A DNA stretch of 64,000 bases from Variovorax paradoxus. GTDB taxonomy: Bacteria; Pseudomonadota; Gammaproteobacteria; Burkholderiales; Burkholderiaceae_C. Positions 17,728 to 26,979 of this stretch are shown in pieces (the stretch's first letter is position 1; every line of letters begins with the position of its first letter). The notes under the pieces were generated by a model. The model was not told where the DNA came from and ran no database searches. It saw nothing but the letters and a program-made list of their open reading frames with translations. The position numbers and the translations under genes are program-made. Location of the stretch: assembly GCF_009755665.1 (NCBI RefSeq), contig NZ_CP046622.1, positions 4,898,001 through 4,962,000 on the forward strand, given 5' to 3'.

Positions 17728-18960
17728 TCAGCTGACGGTCACGCGCGCAAACTTGCGCTTGCCGACCTGCACCACGTAGCTGCCCGCCGGCAGTTTCAGT
17801 GCCTTGTCGCTGATCACGACCGAATCGACGCGCACGCCACCGCCGTCGACCAGCCGGTTACCTTCGGAGGTCGAGGGCGCCAGGCCGGCCTGCTTGAGCA
17901 GCTGCGCAATGCCCAGCGGCGCACCGCCAAGCGTCACTTCGGGAATGTCGTCCGGCACGCCACCCTTGCTGCGGTTGATGAAATCCTGCTCCGCCGCCTC
18001 GGCCGCCGCCATGCTGTGGAAGCGCGCGGTGATTTCCTTGGCCAGCGCCACCTTCGCATCCTTCGGATTACGGCCGGCCGCAATTTCGGCCCTGAGCGCC
18101 TCGATCTGCTCCAGCGACTGGAAGCTCAGCAAGGTGTACCAGCGCCACATCAAATCGTCGGAAATCGACAGCACCTTGGCGAACATGGTGTTGGCGTCTT
18201 CGCTGATGCCGATGTAATTGTTCTTGCTCTTGGACATCTTTTCGACGCCGTCGAGACCTTCCAGCAGGGGCATAGTGAGTATGCACTGCGGCTCTTGCCC
18301 GTATTCTTGCTGAAGATGGCGACCAACCAGCAAATTGAACTTCTGGTCGGTGCCGCCCAATTCGAGGTCGCTCTTGAGCGCCACCGAGTCATAGCCCTGC
18401 ATCAGCGGGTAGAGGAACTCGTGCACGGAGATCGATTGCCCGGCCTTGAAGCGCTTGTTGAAGTCGTCGCGTTCCATCATGCGGGCGACCGTGTATTTGG
18501 CGGCCAGCTGGATCATGCCGCGCGCGCCCAGCGGGTCGCTCCATTCGGAGTTGTAGCGAATCTCGGTTTTTTCAGGGTCCAGTACCAGACTGGCCTGCCG
18601 ATAGTAGGTCTGGGCGTTGGCCTCGATCTGCTCCCGCGTGAGCGGCGGCCGGGTGCTGTTGCGGCCCGAAGGGTCGCCAATGGTGGTCGTGAAGTCGCCG
18701 ATCAGGAAAATCACCCGATGCCCCAGGTCCTGGAGCTGACGCATCTTGTTGAGTACAACCGTATGGCCGATGTGGATATCTGGGGCGGTTGGATCGAGCC
18801 CCAATTTGATGCGCAACGGCGTTCCGCCGGCCTCCGAACGCTGCAGCTTGCGCACCCACTCGTCCCGGGGCAGCAGTTCGTCGGTCCCCCGGAGGGATAT
18901 CTCAAGCGCTCGTCTTACACCATCAGACAGGCCATTGGATGTAACAGATTCGGCATTCAT
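17728..18960 (-). CDS. tyrS: tyrosyl-tRNA synthetase
   Basis: The 410-residue class I synthetase has the signature [11 protein letters not shown], the KMSKS loop as [11 protein letters not shown], and a C-terminal S4-like RNA-binding domain ([19 protein letters not shown]). It attaches tyrosine to its tRNA. Length and motif spacing fit the TyrZ-type enzymes common in betaproteobacteria. It is divergent from the M23 peptidase gene and converges with the OmpA-like gene. Confidence 0.96.
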   Translation of the reverse strand: MNAESVTSNGLSDGVRRALEISLRGTDELLPRDEWVRKLQRSEAGGTPLRIKLGLDPTAPDIHIGHTVVLNKMRQLQDLGHRVIFLIGDFTTTIGDPSGRNSTRPPLTREQIEANAQTYYRQASLVLDPEKTEIRYNSEWSDPLGARGMIQLAAKYTVARMMERDDFNKRFKAGQSISVHEFLYPLMQGYDSVALKSDLELGGTDQKFNLLVGRHLQQEYGQEPQCILTMPLLEGLDGVEKMSKSKNNYIGISEDANTMFAKVLSISDDLMWRWYTLLSFQSLEQIEALRAEIAAGRNPKDAKVALAKEITARFHSMAAAEAAEQDFINRSKGGVPDDIPEVTLGGAPLGIAQLLKQAGLAPSTSEGNRLVDGGGVRVDSVVISDKALKLPAGSYVVQVGKRKFARVTVS

Positions 18961-19015
18961 AGGCTTTTTGGCTGATTTTTCAGGTTGCCGAAGCTATACT
19001 CAGCCCGACTTTTCA

Positions 19016-19042
19016 AGCGCCGGATTCTAAGCGGCGCTTTTT
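19016..19042 (+). promoter_or_regulatory. terminator-like hairpin in the leader between tyrS and the M23 peptidase gene
   Basis: A seven-base-pair stem AGCGCCG / CGGCGCT with a nine-base loop is followed by five T residues (19038-19042), pointing in the direction of the peptidase gene. A TATACT box lies at 18995-19000, but no well-spaced -35 box is seen. It could be an attenuator for the peptidase-anmK transcript or a transcription barrier between divergent genes. Confidence 0.35.
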
Positions 19043-19117
19043 CCGCACCGTCCTGCCGCCCTGTCCGTTCTGGGCTTTGCAGCGCGGATTTGCAGAACCT
19101 GAGCTGGAATTCAAAGT

Positions 19118-20458
19118 TTGATCAACGGCATTCTCGCCGCCGAGGAGCTCTTGGCTTCTCGCGTGGCCTATACATTCCGCACGTATCCCAAGCAGATTAC
19201 CGCGGCCATCGCGGCTGCCTTGCTGAGCGCCGGAACACTGGCGGTGGCCTCCCTGGGCCCCGACGCCTCCGACCTCCCGGTCCAGCAGGTGCTTGAAGCG
19301 ACCGCGCCCCTGTCTTTTGCAGAACAGAGCGAATCGCTCGAGAACTTCAGCTTTACGCTGTTTCGCACCGATATCACCCGCTCCAGCGACACGGCCGAGG
19401 CCCTGCTGAAGCGCCTGGGTATTTCCGACCCTGCCGCCACCGCCTTCGTGCGCGCGAGCGGCGAAGCCCGCAATGCGCTGTTCGCGCGCGCGGGCCGCAC
19501 CATCACGGCTGAAGCCACCCAGGAAAACCAACTCAAGAAGCTGAGCGCCCGCTGGATTCCCGACGGCGACGGCGGCTTCAAGCGCTTTGTGATCGAGCGC
19601 ACGGCAGTCGGCTTCGTCGCGCTCACCGAACGCGACACGCTCACGCCCGGCACGCGCCTGGCCAGCGGCACCATCCGCACCTCGCTGTTCGCAGCCACTG
19701 ACGACTCCCGCGTTCCCGATTCTGTCGCGAGCCAGCTGGCCGACATCTTCGCGGGCGACGTCGACGTGCGCGCGCTGCGCAAGGGCGACCGCTTTGCCGT
19801 GGTGTACGAAACCTTCGAGGCCGACGGTCAGGCGCTGCGCAGCGGCCGCGTGCTCTCGGCCGAATTCGAGAGCGGCGGCAAGGTGCACCAAGCCGTGTGG
19901 TTCCAGCCCCCCGGACAGAAGGGCAGCTACTACCGCCCGAACGGCGACAGCCTGCGCAAGGCGTACCTGAGCTCGCCCGTTGAGTTTTCGCGCGTGTCGA
20001 GCGGCTTCGCGATGCGCATGCACCCGATTCTGAACAGCTGGCGCCAGCACAACGGCATCGACTTTGCCGCGCCCACGGGCACGGCGGTGCGCAGCGTCGG
20101 CGACGGTACGGTCGATTTCGCCGGCACGCAAAGCGGCTACGGCAACATCGTCATCATCAAGCACCGCAACAATCAGCAAACGGCCTACGCCCATCTGAGC
20201 CGCGTTGACGTCAAGGCCGGCGAAAGCATCAGCCAGGGCCAGACGATCGGCGCCGTGGGCTCCACCGGCTGGGCCACCGGCCCTCACCTGCATTTCGAGT
20301 TCCGCGTGAACGGCGAATACCAGGATCCGGCCTCGATCGCCCAGGAAGGCGGCGCCCCGATCACCGCAGCCATGCGCCCGGCGTTCGAGCGCATCGCCGT
20401 TGGCGCGCGCACCGAACTGGCTGCGGCGTTCTCGGTCATCCAGGCCAGCGCCGACTGA
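19118..20458 (+). CDS. M23-family murein endopeptidase (MepM-like)
   Basis: The 446-residue protein has an N-terminal signal anchor (ITAAIAAALLSAGTLAVA), an OapA/LysM-like middle region, and a C-terminal lysostaphin-type M23 domain with zinc ligands in HNGIDFAAPTG and GPHLHFEFR. Such enzymes cut D-Ala-mDAP crosslinks in peptidoglycan. The start is TTG by best fit at 19118; a later TTG in LASRV is possible. It is followed by anmK 53 bases on, which links wall opening to recycling of the released sugars. Confidence 0.88.
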   Translation: MINGILAAEELLASRVAYTFRTYPKQITAAIAAALLSAGTLAVASLGPDASDLPVQQVLEATAPLSFAEQSESLENFSFTLFRTDITRSSDTAEALLKRLGISDPAATAFVRASGEARNALFARAGRTITAEATQENQLKKLSARWIPDGDGGFKRFVIERTAVGFVALTERDTLTPGTRLASGTIRTSLFAATDDSRVPDSVASQLADIFAGDVDVRALRKGDRFAVVYETFEADGQALRSGRVLSAEFESGGKVHQAVWFQPPGQKGSYYRPNGDSLRKAYLSSPVEFSRVSSGFAMRMHPILNSWRQHNGIDFAAPTGTAVRSVGDGTVDFAGTQSGYGNIVIIKHRNNQQTAYAHLSRVDVKAGESISQGQTIGAVGSTGWATGPHLHFEFRVNGEYQDPASIAQEGGAPITAAMRPAFERIAVGARTELAAAFSVIQASAD

Positions 20459-20511
20459 GCAACCGCAGGGCAATAGCGGCAGCGCAACAAACGCCGCCGC
20501 CCCGTTCAGCA

Positions 20512-21639
20512 ATGGCCGCCGAACTGTTCATCGGCTTGATGTCCGGCACGTCGCTCGACGGCGTCGATGGCGTTCTGGCGGACTTTTCCGAAGGCCGTAT
20601 CGCGGTGCGGGCCTACGCCACGGCCCCTTTCCCCTCCGAACTGCGGGCAGAGCTGATGGCGCTCAACACGCCCGGCGATAACGAGCTGCACCGCGCCGCG
20701 CTTGCGGGCAATGGCCTGGCCCGCGTCTATGCAGACGTGGTCGGCCAGCTCCTCGCAGGCAGCGGGACTCCTGCAGGCGCCGTCACGGCGCTTGGCGCTC
20801 ATGGCCAGACGGTTCGCCATCGCCCCACCGAGTTCGATGCCGTGGGCTACACGCTACAGATCAACAACCCTTCTTTGGTGGCCGAACTGACCGGCATCGA
20901 CGTGGTCGCGGATTTTCGCAGCCGCGACCTCGCGGCAGGCGGCCAGGGCGCGCCACTGGTGCCGGCATTTCACCATGCGCTGTTCGGGCGTGCCAGCGAA
21001 CCGGTGGCGGTGCTGAACATCGGCGGCATATCCAATCTGAGCCTGCTGCCCGCCGCCGACGCGCCGGGCAGCCCCGCCGTGCTGGGTTTCGACTGCGGGC
21101 CGGGCAATGCCCTGATGGATTACTGGTGCCAGCTTCAAACCGGCCGGCCGTTCGATCGCGGCGGGCAATGGGCCGCGAGTGGGCAGGTGCTGCCTGAGCT
21201 GCTTGCAACGGTGCAGGCCGAGCCCTATTTCGCAAAGGCACCGCCCAAGAGCACGGGTCGCGATCTGTTCAATCCACCCTGGCTTTCAGCGCGCCTCGCC
21301 GGGGTTGAGGGCGCCGCGCCTGCCGACGTGCAAGCGACCCTGACCGAATTTACCGCCAGCGTTTGTGCGACCGACGTGCAGCGCTATGGAAACGGTAGCA
21401 AGCTGCTGATCGTTTGCGGCGGCGGCGCCATGAACGACCACTTGCTCGCGCGCTTGCGCGCGTTGCTGCCGGGCGTGGAGGTGGACGCGTCCACGAAGCA
21501 CGGCCTGCCGCCGCTGCAGGTCGAAGCTGCGGCCTTTGCATGGCTGGCGCGCAGCACCGTGCGGCGCGAGGCGGGCAACCTTGCCAGTGTGACGGGAGCG
21601 CGCGGGCCGCGCGTGCTGGGCGCGGTTTATCCGGCCTGA
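20512..21639 (+). CDS. anmK: anhydro-N-acetylmuramic acid kinase
   Basis: The 375-residue kinase begins with the family motif GLMSGTSLDGVDG and has further ATP-fold landmarks: GAHGQTVRHRP, NIGGISNLS, DCGPGNALMD and VCGGGAMND. It phosphorylates and opens anhydroMurNAc during cell wall recycling. It follows the murein endopeptidase gene in the same orientation and ends at a bidirectional terminator before erpA. Confidence 0.95.
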   Translation: MAAELFIGLMSGTSLDGVDGVLADFSEGRIAVRAYATAPFPSELRAELMALNTPGDNELHRAALAGNGLARVYADVVGQLLAGSGTPAGAVTALGAHGQTVRHRPTEFDAVGYTLQINNPSLVAELTGIDVVADFRSRDLAAGGQGAPLVPAFHHALFGRASEPVAVLNIGGISNLSLLPAADAPGSPAVLGFDCGPGNALMDYWCQLQTGRPFDRGGQWAASGQVLPELLATVQAEPYFAKAPPKSTGRDLFNPPWLSARLAGVEGAAPADVQATLTEFTASVCATDVQRYGNGSKLLIVCGGGAMNDHLLARLRALLPGVEVDASTKHGLPPLQVEAAAFAWLARSTVRREAGNLASVTGARGPRVLGAVYPA

Positions 21640-21696
21640 AACTCCGCACGCGGGGCGCGCCCCTCTTTGGGGGCCAGAATAGAAGCCCCAGGCAGC

Positions 21697-21722
21697 AAAA
21701 AGCCGCCCGAAGGCGGCTTTTA
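21697..21722. terminator. bidirectional intrinsic terminator between anmK and erpA
   Basis: A GC-rich stem AGCCGCC / GGCGGCT with a CGAA loop is flanked by A5 on one side and T5 on the other, so it reads as a terminator on both strands. It lies between the convergent stop codons of anmK (21639) and erpA (21740). Confidence 0.85.
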
Positions 21723-21739
21723 TCAGCAGCAGAACGAAA

Positions 21740-22105
21740 TCAAGCCGAAAAGCTGGATCCGCAGCCGCAGGTGCTGGTGGCGTTCGGATTCTTGATCACG
21801 AACTGCGCGCCCTGCAGGTCTTCCTTGTAGTCGATTTCAGCGCCGACCAAGTACTGGTAGCTCATGGCATCGATCAGCAGCGACACGCCGTTCTTGGTCA
21901 TGGTCGTATCGTCTTCATTCGTGATTTCGTCGAAAGTGAAGCCGTACTGAAAGCCCGAGCAGCCACCGCCCTGCACGAACACGCGCAGCTTGAGGTCGGG
22001 ATTGCCTTCCTCGGCGATCAGGTCGGCTACCTTGGCGGCCGCACTGTCCGTGAAGACGATCGGTTCGGGCATCTGGGTCTGGATGTTTTCGGCAACAACG
22101 CTCAT
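21740..22105 (-). CDS. erpA: iron-sulfur cluster insertion protein ErpA
   Basis: The 121-residue A-type carrier has the three conserved cysteines: one in [14 protein letters not shown] and two in the C-terminal [11 protein letters not shown]. It transfers Fe-S clusters to apoproteins such as those of isoprenoid synthesis and respiration. [11 protein letters not shown] at 22105 is the start; a longer frame upstream would add an unrelated segment. It follows the rplM-rpsI operon but is separated from it by a terminator, so it has its own promoter. Confidence 0.95.
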   Translation of the reverse strand: MSVVAENIQTQMPEPIVFTDSAAAKVADLIAEEGNPDLKLRVFVQGGGCSGFQYGFTFDEITNEDDTTMTKNGVSLLIDAMSYQYLVGAEIDYKEDLQGAQFVIKNPNATSTCGCGSSFSA

Positions 22106-22240
22106 GTGGGATAACTCCTTGAGGGCCGAACAGGCGGCCAATGAACCAATGCTACTGCAATGCGGCATTCTCGGCAGGGCGGCATCGGCGAGCACCCAAC
22201 ACAAGTGGGGTCGAAACCGCCCCGGCCAAGAGCCGCAATG

Positions 22241-22262
22241 AAAAAGCCGCCCGAAGGCGGCT
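22241..22262 (-). terminator. intrinsic terminator after rpsI
   Basis: Reading the minus strand, GCCGCC-TTCG-GGCGGC is followed by five T residues. The hairpin lies about 20 bases beyond the rpsI stop codon and nearly copies the stem between anmK and erpA, with a UUCG tetraloop. Confidence 0.85.
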
Positions 22263-22282
22263 CTTGCTTGCAGCAGACAGTA

Positions 22283-22675
22283 TCAGCGCTTGCTGAACTG
22301 CTTGCGGCGGCGTGCAGAGTGCAAACCGACCTTCTTACGCTCGACTTCACGCGCGTCGCGGGTCACGAAGCCAGCTTGGCTCAGCACCGGCTTCAGGCTC
22401 GCGTCGTAGTCGATCAGCGCACGGGTGATGCCGTGGCGCGTTGCGCCGGCCTGGCCCGATTCACCGCCGCCGTTCACGTTGACCATCACGTCGAAAGCTT
22501 CGAGGTTGTTGGTCAGCACGAGGGGTTGCTTCGCGATCATGATCGAGGTTTCGCGGCCGAAGAACTCTTGAATGTCCTTGCCGTTGACCGTGATCTTGCC
22601 CGAGCCCTTTTTCAGAAACACGCGGGCGACGCTCGATTTGCGACGGCCGGTGCCATTGTTCCATTCACCAATCAT
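22283..22675 (-). CDS. rpsI: 30S ribosomal protein S9
   Basis: The 130-residue protein has the S9 start region [14 protein letters not shown] and the C-terminal basic tail [19 protein letters not shown], which reaches the P-site tRNA in the ribosome. The length equals the usual S9 size. MIGEW at 22675 gives that length. It follows rplM by 12 bases in the common rplM-rpsI operon and ends before a strong terminator. Confidence 0.98.
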   Translation of the reverse strand: MIGEWNNGTGRRKSSVARVFLKKGSGKITVNGKDIQEFFGRETSIMIAKQPLVLTNNLEAFDVMVNVNGGGESGQAGATRHGITRALIDYDASLKPVLSQAGFVTRDAREVERKKVGLHSARRRKQFSKR

Positions 22676-22687
22676 TCTCAAGGCTCC

Positions 22688-23119
22688 TTACAGTTCCAGC
22701 ACTTTGGGCTGTTGGGCGGTATGCGGGTGCTCAGCGCCACCGTACACCTTGAGTTTCTTGATCATCGCGTAGCCGAGCGGGCCCTTGGGCAGCATGCCCT
22801 TGACAGCCTTTTCCAGGGCGCGGCCCGGGTGCTTGGATTGCATGTCGCGGAAGTTGGTCGCCGTGATACCGCCCGGGTAGCCCGAGTGACGGTAGTACAC
22901 CTTGTCGATCGACTTGGCGCCGGTGACGCGCAGCTGGGCTGCGTTGATGATGACGATGAAGTCACCGGTATCGACGTGAGGCGTGTAAATGGCCTTGTGT
23001 TTGCCGCGCAAACGGAGAGCAACTTCGCTGGCTACTCGTCCGAGGACCTTGTCGGTCGCGTCAATCACAAACCACTCGTGCGTCACGTCAGCGGGCTTGG
23101 CGCTGAACGTTTTGGTCAT
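22688..23119 (-). CDS. rplM: 50S ribosomal protein L13
   Basis: The 143-residue protein starts [16 protein letters not shown] and shows the L13 landmarks [16 protein letters not shown], the YRHSGYPGG loop and GMLPKGPLG. It is an early-assembly 50S protein. The leader between promoter and start is about 135 bases, long enough to hold an L13-type autoregulatory structure, although I cannot fold it here. Confidence 0.98.
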   Translation of the reverse strand: MTKTFSAKPADVTHEWFVIDATDKVLGRVASEVALRLRGKHKAIYTPHVDTGDFIVIINAAQLRVTGAKSIDKVYYRHSGYPGGITATNFRDMQSKHPGRALEKAVKGMLPKGPLGYAMIKKLKVYGGAEHPHTAQQPKVLEL

Positions 23120-23264
23120 GAGTTTTCTCTTAAAAAGAGGGTTTGGCGAGCCCTTTTCCACGGTCGGCGTTCCTCTGACGGGAATCTCTTAGGTGGGTTT
23201 CACGCGCCCGCATGACGGGTGAGTGCCTTCGCCGCGGGGCTACAAAAACGCTGCGAAGCCCGCG

Positions 23265-23293
23265 ATTATATGAAGAAATGGCCAAACGGCCAA
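23265..23293 (-). promoter_or_regulatory. sigma-70 promoter of rplM-rpsI
   Basis: On the minus strand a TTGGCC -35 box (23293-23288) and a perfect TATAAT -10 box (23270-23265) are separated by 17 bases. It lies about 150 bases upstream of the rplM start codon, just beyond the end of the serine protease gene. Confidence 0.75.
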
Positions 23294-23305
23294 CTTCCGG
23301 CGTCC

Positions 23306-24547
23306 TCAGCGCTGGATCCGGACCAGTTCCAGGCTCTCGTTGGTCACGCTGGCATAAGCGCGTCGGTGCGTGGCCTCGAATTTGACGATTCGTCTCAGTG
23401 CGGGACTGTACGAGACGCCCACCTTGAACGGCGTGCCGGTCAGCGCAGCGCCCGTGCCGGCGGAGGCGTAGATCCAGCCTTCGTAGCTGATGCGCATCAC
23501 CGTAAGCTCCACGCCGTCCACAGTGGCCGTGTGTTCGGCGCCCACCGTGGCATTGAGCTCATGCCGCAGCCGGTCGCCGGTGGTCGTCACATAGTCCAGA
23601 TGCCAGCGCATGCCCGGCTGGACATCGTCCTTCGGCATCCAGCCGCCCGGCGGCGATGCGCTGTCGAACAGGCCGCCGACCGGCGAGGTGAGCGATACCA
23701 CCTGCCCATCGGCCTTCTCGATCCGGCTGCCGGCATTGAACGACACCTCGTCGCCGCTGACCCGGTCCACGCGGTAGATCACCGGCGTGCGGTTGCCCGT
23801 GAGACGATCGGTGCGCACGTACTCCAGCGCGTCGCCGGCGCGCAGCGGGTCCGCCAGCGCCACGCCGACACGGCGGCGGGCAGCGCCTTCGGGTTCGCTG
23901 GCCCGCGCAGCCAACTGCGCCTGGGCGCGGGCCGGCAGTTCCGCCAGGAACTCGGCCGGCATCGCGAAATTCAGGTTGCCGCCGTCACGGGCGGCGAAGG
24001 TGGTGATGCCCAGCAGCCGGCCGTCGCTGTCGAACAGCCCGCCGCCACTCGATCCGGGTGCGATAGCGGCGGTCGTCTGCAGCAGCCGCGCCTCGCCGTC
24101 GCCGCCGCGCAGGCCCGACAGCAGCCCTTCGCTCAACGTGTTTTCGAGTCCGCGCGGATTGCCAATGGCATAGACCCGCTGGCCGACGCGCGCACTGCCG
24201 GTGGGCGCCATTGCCACCGGCGGCGCCGTGAAGTTGGCAACCTTGATCTGGCAGAGGTCGCGCCCCGGGTCCGGGTACTCGAGAGTGGCCCCGTACGTGA
24301 CGTTGTCGCGCTTGACGACGAAGTTGCTGGCCTTGGCGAGCACGTGGCAGTTGGTGACCAATCGGCCGGGAGCGATCACCACGGCGCTGCCGGCGCGCAG
24401 CGGGCGCTCCTGCGCGTCGAAGGTGCGCACGGCCCAGACGCTGCCCGACAACTTGGCAAACAGTGCGTCGGGCTCCAGCGCGGCGGCGTGGCCGGCGGCC
24501 AGCAACACGCCTGCGGCACACAGCCACGGCGCGTAGTTCGTCCACAT
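23306..24547 (-). CDS. secreted trypsin-like (S1/Deg-type) serine protease
   Basis: The 413-residue protein has a signal peptide ending near AAALE and a chymotrypsin-fold protease domain with a plausible triad: H68 in TNCHV, D97 in PGRDLC and S167 in APGSSGGG. A C-terminal region of about 200 residues follows and has no PDZ motif I can recognise; it reads as beta-rich (YRVDRVSGDEVSFNAGS, VGAEHTATVDGVELTV). It begins five bases after the lipoprotein gene. A GTG at 24556 overlapping that gene's stop (GTGA) is an equally good start. The two products probably work together in the envelope. Confidence 0.82.
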   Translation of the reverse strand: MWTNYAPWLCAAGVLLAAGHAAALEPDALFAKLSGSVWAVRTFDAQERPLRAGSAVVIAPGRLVTNCHVLAKASNFVVKRDNVTYGATLEYPDPGRDLCQIKVANFTAPPVAMAPTGSARVGQRVYAIGNPRGLENTLSEGLLSGLRGGDGEARLLQTTAAIAPGSSGGGLFDSDGRLLGITTFAARDGGNLNFAMPAEFLAELPARAQAQLAARASEPEGAARRRVGVALADPLRAGDALEYVRTDRLTGNRTPVIYRVDRVSGDEVSFNAGSRIEKADGQVVSLTSPVGGLFDSASPPGGWMPKDDVQPGMRWHLDYVTTTGDRLRHELNATVGAEHTATVDGVELTVMRISYEGWIYASAGTGAALTGTPFKVGVSYSPALRRIVKFEATHRRAYASVTNESLELVRIQR

Positions 24548-24552
24548 CGGCT

Positions 24553-25218
24553 TCACGGCTTGGCAGGCAACAGGCCGCGCAGGTCGTCCATCGAGACCCG
24601 GGCGTCGGGCGCCACGGATGGCGAGGCGGCAGGAGGCGCCGGGCGCGCCGGCGCGACGGCCACGGGAGGAGGAGGAGGAGGCGGAGCCACGACGGCGGGC
24701 GCCGGCACAGCCGCAGCGGCCGTCTTCGGCGCCGCCACCTCGGTTGTGCCGATCTTCATTCCGACCGTCGCCTCGTCGCCGGTCTGCGCGGTGCGGTCGA
24801 AACTGCGCACCTCGCCGAAGATCAATCGGATCCAGCTGGGGTAGTTGAAGCCCGCCCCGGTGCCGGCGTCGATCGCCACACCGATCAGGCCGCCGATCAT
24901 CACGTTGCCAACCAGCCCGACGTTGGCGCGCGAGATCGCCTGGCCGCGTGCCGGCGGCAGGCCGGCCTGGGTGCATTCGATGCTCAGGTTCTCGCCCGAG
25001 CGCCTCACCGGCAGGGTCAGGCCGGAGGGCACGACAGCATCATTGCGGTCATTGGAGACCCGGCAGCGGGCGCCGTCGACGACCTTGCCCTCGGGCGACA
25101 GGGTCTCTATCTTCACGTTCTGCGTCGTCCCGTGGGTTACCGAGGCGCAGCCCGTCAAAATAGACAAAACGCCCGCGCCGACGCACAGGCCCCAAAATCG
25201 CCATTCGGCTCCTCGCAT
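24553..25218 (-). CDS. lipoprotein with Pro-rich linker, partner of the serine protease
   Basis: The 221-residue product has a lipoprotein signal with lipobox LTGC, followed by SVTHGTTQNVKIETLSPEG and a small beta domain that ends in a glycine-rich hydrophobic segment (NVMIGGLIGVAIDAGTGAG). That segment resembles the GG-motif of small envelope lipoproteins. A long Ala/Pro linker with a run of seven prolines (about residues 160-205) leads to a short tail, MDDLRGLLPAKP. The family function is not known to me. It is directly followed by the protease gene, so a tethering or inhibitor role is possible. Confidence 0.72.
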   Translation of the reverse strand: MRGAEWRFWGLCVGAGVLSILTGCASVTHGTTQNVKIETLSPEGKVVDGARCRVSNDRNDAVVPSGLTLPVRRSGENLSIECTQAGLPPARGQAISRANVGLVGNVMIGGLIGVAIDAGTGAGFNYPSWIRLIFGEVRSFDRTAQTGDEATVGMKIGTTEVAAPKTAAAAVPAPAVVAPPPPPPPVAVAPARPAPPAASPSVAPDARVSMDDLRGLLPAKP

Positions 25219-25302
25219 TGCTGCCCCTCGTTGTGTTTTGTAAATCAATGTAGCGCCGCGCGAGTCTAGCGCTCACCTTCCACTTTTTTCAGGCCTCATT
25301 CC

Positions 25303-26262
25303 ATGTTCAGTTACCGCCACGCCTTCCATGCCGGCAACCACGCCGACGTGCTCAAGCACACGGTGCTGATTGCCACGCTCGACCACCTGCTTGAAAAAGA
25401 AGCAGCCCTGACCGTCATCGACACCCATGCCGGCGCCGGCCTGTACCGCCTCGACGGGGACTACGCCGGCACCAGCGGCGAAGCGGCCGAAGGCATATTG
25501 CGCCTGCTTTCGGACAAGAAAGCTGCTGCTCCCACGGCGCAACCAGCTCCGGCGGCAAAGTCTGCTACTAAAAAGGTCGCGCCCGAAGCCGAAGCGCCGC
25601 TGGCTGACGCGATTGCACGCTACCTCAGCGTGATTCACGACTTCAACCCCAAGGGCGGCGCGCGCATCTACCCCGGCTCACCCTTCATCGTGCAGCACCT
25701 GCTGCGCGACCACGACAAGCTCAAGCTGTTCGAACTGCACCCCACCGACGCCCGCACGCTGGACGCCAACATTGCGCAACTCGAAGCCGGTCGCCAGATC
25801 GCCGTGCTGCGCGAAGACGGCTTCGGCAGCGCCACCAAGTTCCTGCCGCCGCCATCGCGGCGCGCGCTGGTGCTGATGGACCCGAGCTACGAAATCAAGA
25901 GCGATTACGGCCGCGTGCTCGACTTCGCGGCCGAGGCGCTCAAGCGCTTTGCGACCGGCACCTATGCGGTCTGGTATCCGATCATTCCCCGCCCCGAGGC
26001 GCACGATCTGCCCCGACGCCTCAAGACGCTGGCGACCAAGGCCGGCAAGTCGTGGCTGCATGCCACGCTCACGGTCAAGTCGAGCAAGCTGATCACCACG
26101 ACCACCGGTGAAACCCAGCGCCCGGGGCTGCCCGCCAGCGGCATGTTCCTGATCAACCCGCCCTATACGCTGAAGCCGCTGCTGGCAGCCGCCTTGCCGC
26201 AGCTGGTGGAGCGGCTGGCCCAGGACAAGCACGCCGCGTTTTCGCTCGATTCGGGCGGCTAG
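25303..26262 (+). CDS. rlmJ: 23S rRNA (adenine-2030-N6)-methyltransferase RlmJ
   Basis: The 319-residue protein starts with the hallmark MFSYRHAFHAGNHADVLKH, and the SAM-binding and catalytic region follows. The catalytic motif reads DPSYE, where E. coli RlmJ has, from memory, DPPYE. Compared with the roughly 280 residues of E. coli RlmJ there is an Ala/Lys/Pro-rich insertion at about residues 73-102, which looks like a flexible surface loop. The enzyme adds N6-methyl to A2030 of 23S rRNA. Confidence 0.93.
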   Translation: MFSYRHAFHAGNHADVLKHTVLIATLDHLLEKEAALTVIDTHAGAGLYRLDGDYAGTSGEAAEGILRLLSDKKAAAPTAQPAPAAKSATKKVAPEAEAPLADAIARYLSVIHDFNPKGGARIYPGSPFIVQHLLRDHDKLKLFELHPTDARTLDANIAQLEAGRQIAVLREDGFGSATKFLPPPSRRALVLMDPSYEIKSDYGRVLDFAAEALKRFATGTYAVWYPIIPRPEAHDLPRRLKTLATKAGKSWLHATLTVKSSKLITTTTGETQRPGLPASGMFLINPPYTLKPLLAAALPQLVERLAQDKHAAFSLDSGG

Positions 26263-26292
26263 CCCTTTCCGGTTCTTCTTCGCCCGACGTTT

Positions 26293-26979
26293 TCAGCGTC
26301 GGCGGCGTGCCGGCACATTCACCTTGCGGCGCGGAGCCGCTGGTGCGGACGCCAGCGCTGGCTCGGCCGCCTCCACATCGGCACCACCGCAGCGCATGCC
26401 CTCGCGGTCGATGATCGTCAGCGCCACCTGCTTGATACCGAGACCGATCATGCCGATACGCTCGGCCGCGGCACGGCTCAGGTCGATGATGCGGCCCTGC
26501 GCATAGGGACCGCGGTCGGTAATGCGCACCAGCACTTCGCTCCCGGTGACCAGGCTGCGCACGCACACGCGTGTATTGAACGGCAAGGTCTTGTGGGCCG
26601 CCGTCATGGCCATCATGTCGAAGCGTTCGCCGCTCGCAGTCTTGCGCTGGTGAAACTGGATGCCATACCAGGACGCTCCACCGCGTTCGTAGATCTCGCG
26701 AGGGCCACCGTCGCCCGGCACGCCATCGTCCGGCCCCAGGTCGCCAGAGCTTGGCGCCGCAAGGTCGTAGCGGACCGAAGGCACGCTCGACCGGGCCGGT
26801 GCGCCTGCAGGCACCGCCAGCTGGCGCGGCAAGGGCGAAAGCTTTGCATCTTTCGTGTCAGCCGCTGCACCTTCGGTGGCCGGGGGCATGGCACAGCCTG
26901 CCACCGCGCAGGTTGCTGCGACAAGGACCACGCGCAAGGCCCCGCGCAGCGAGCGTCCTGCTTCCGCGCGCCCTCTCAA
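26293..26979 (-). CDS. rlpA: septal-ring lytic transglycosylase-like lipoprotein RlpA, TTG start overlapping metF
   Basis: The 228-residue protein has a lipoprotein signal ending AVAGC and a double-psi beta-barrel with the RlpA landmarks ASWYG, RKTASGERFD, HKTLPFNTRV and VRITDRGPYAQGRIIDLS. There is no C-terminal SPOR domain, only a basic tail. The start is the TTG at 26979, which overlaps the metF stop (TTGA). It yields exactly a short basic N-terminus before the hydrophobic core, and no ATG lies upstream of the lipobox. RlpA proteins bind or cut peptidoglycan lacking stem peptides. Confidence 0.85.
   Translation of the reverse strand: MRGRAEAGRSLRGALRVVLVAATCAVAGCAMPPATEGAAADTKDAKLSPLPRQLAVPAGAPARSSVPSVRYDLAAPSSGDLGPDDGVPGDGGPREIYERGGASWYGIQFHQRKTASGERFDMMAMTAAHKTLPFNTRVCVRSLVTGSEVLVRITDRGPYAQGRIIDLSRAAAERIGMIGLGIKQVALTIIDREGMRCGGADVEAAEPALASAPAAPRRKVNVPARRRR

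Noticed and set aside
23219..24844. Plus-strand open frame opposite the serine protease gene
   Set aside because: No ribosome site or domain; the minus-strand protease has a signal peptide and catalytic triad.
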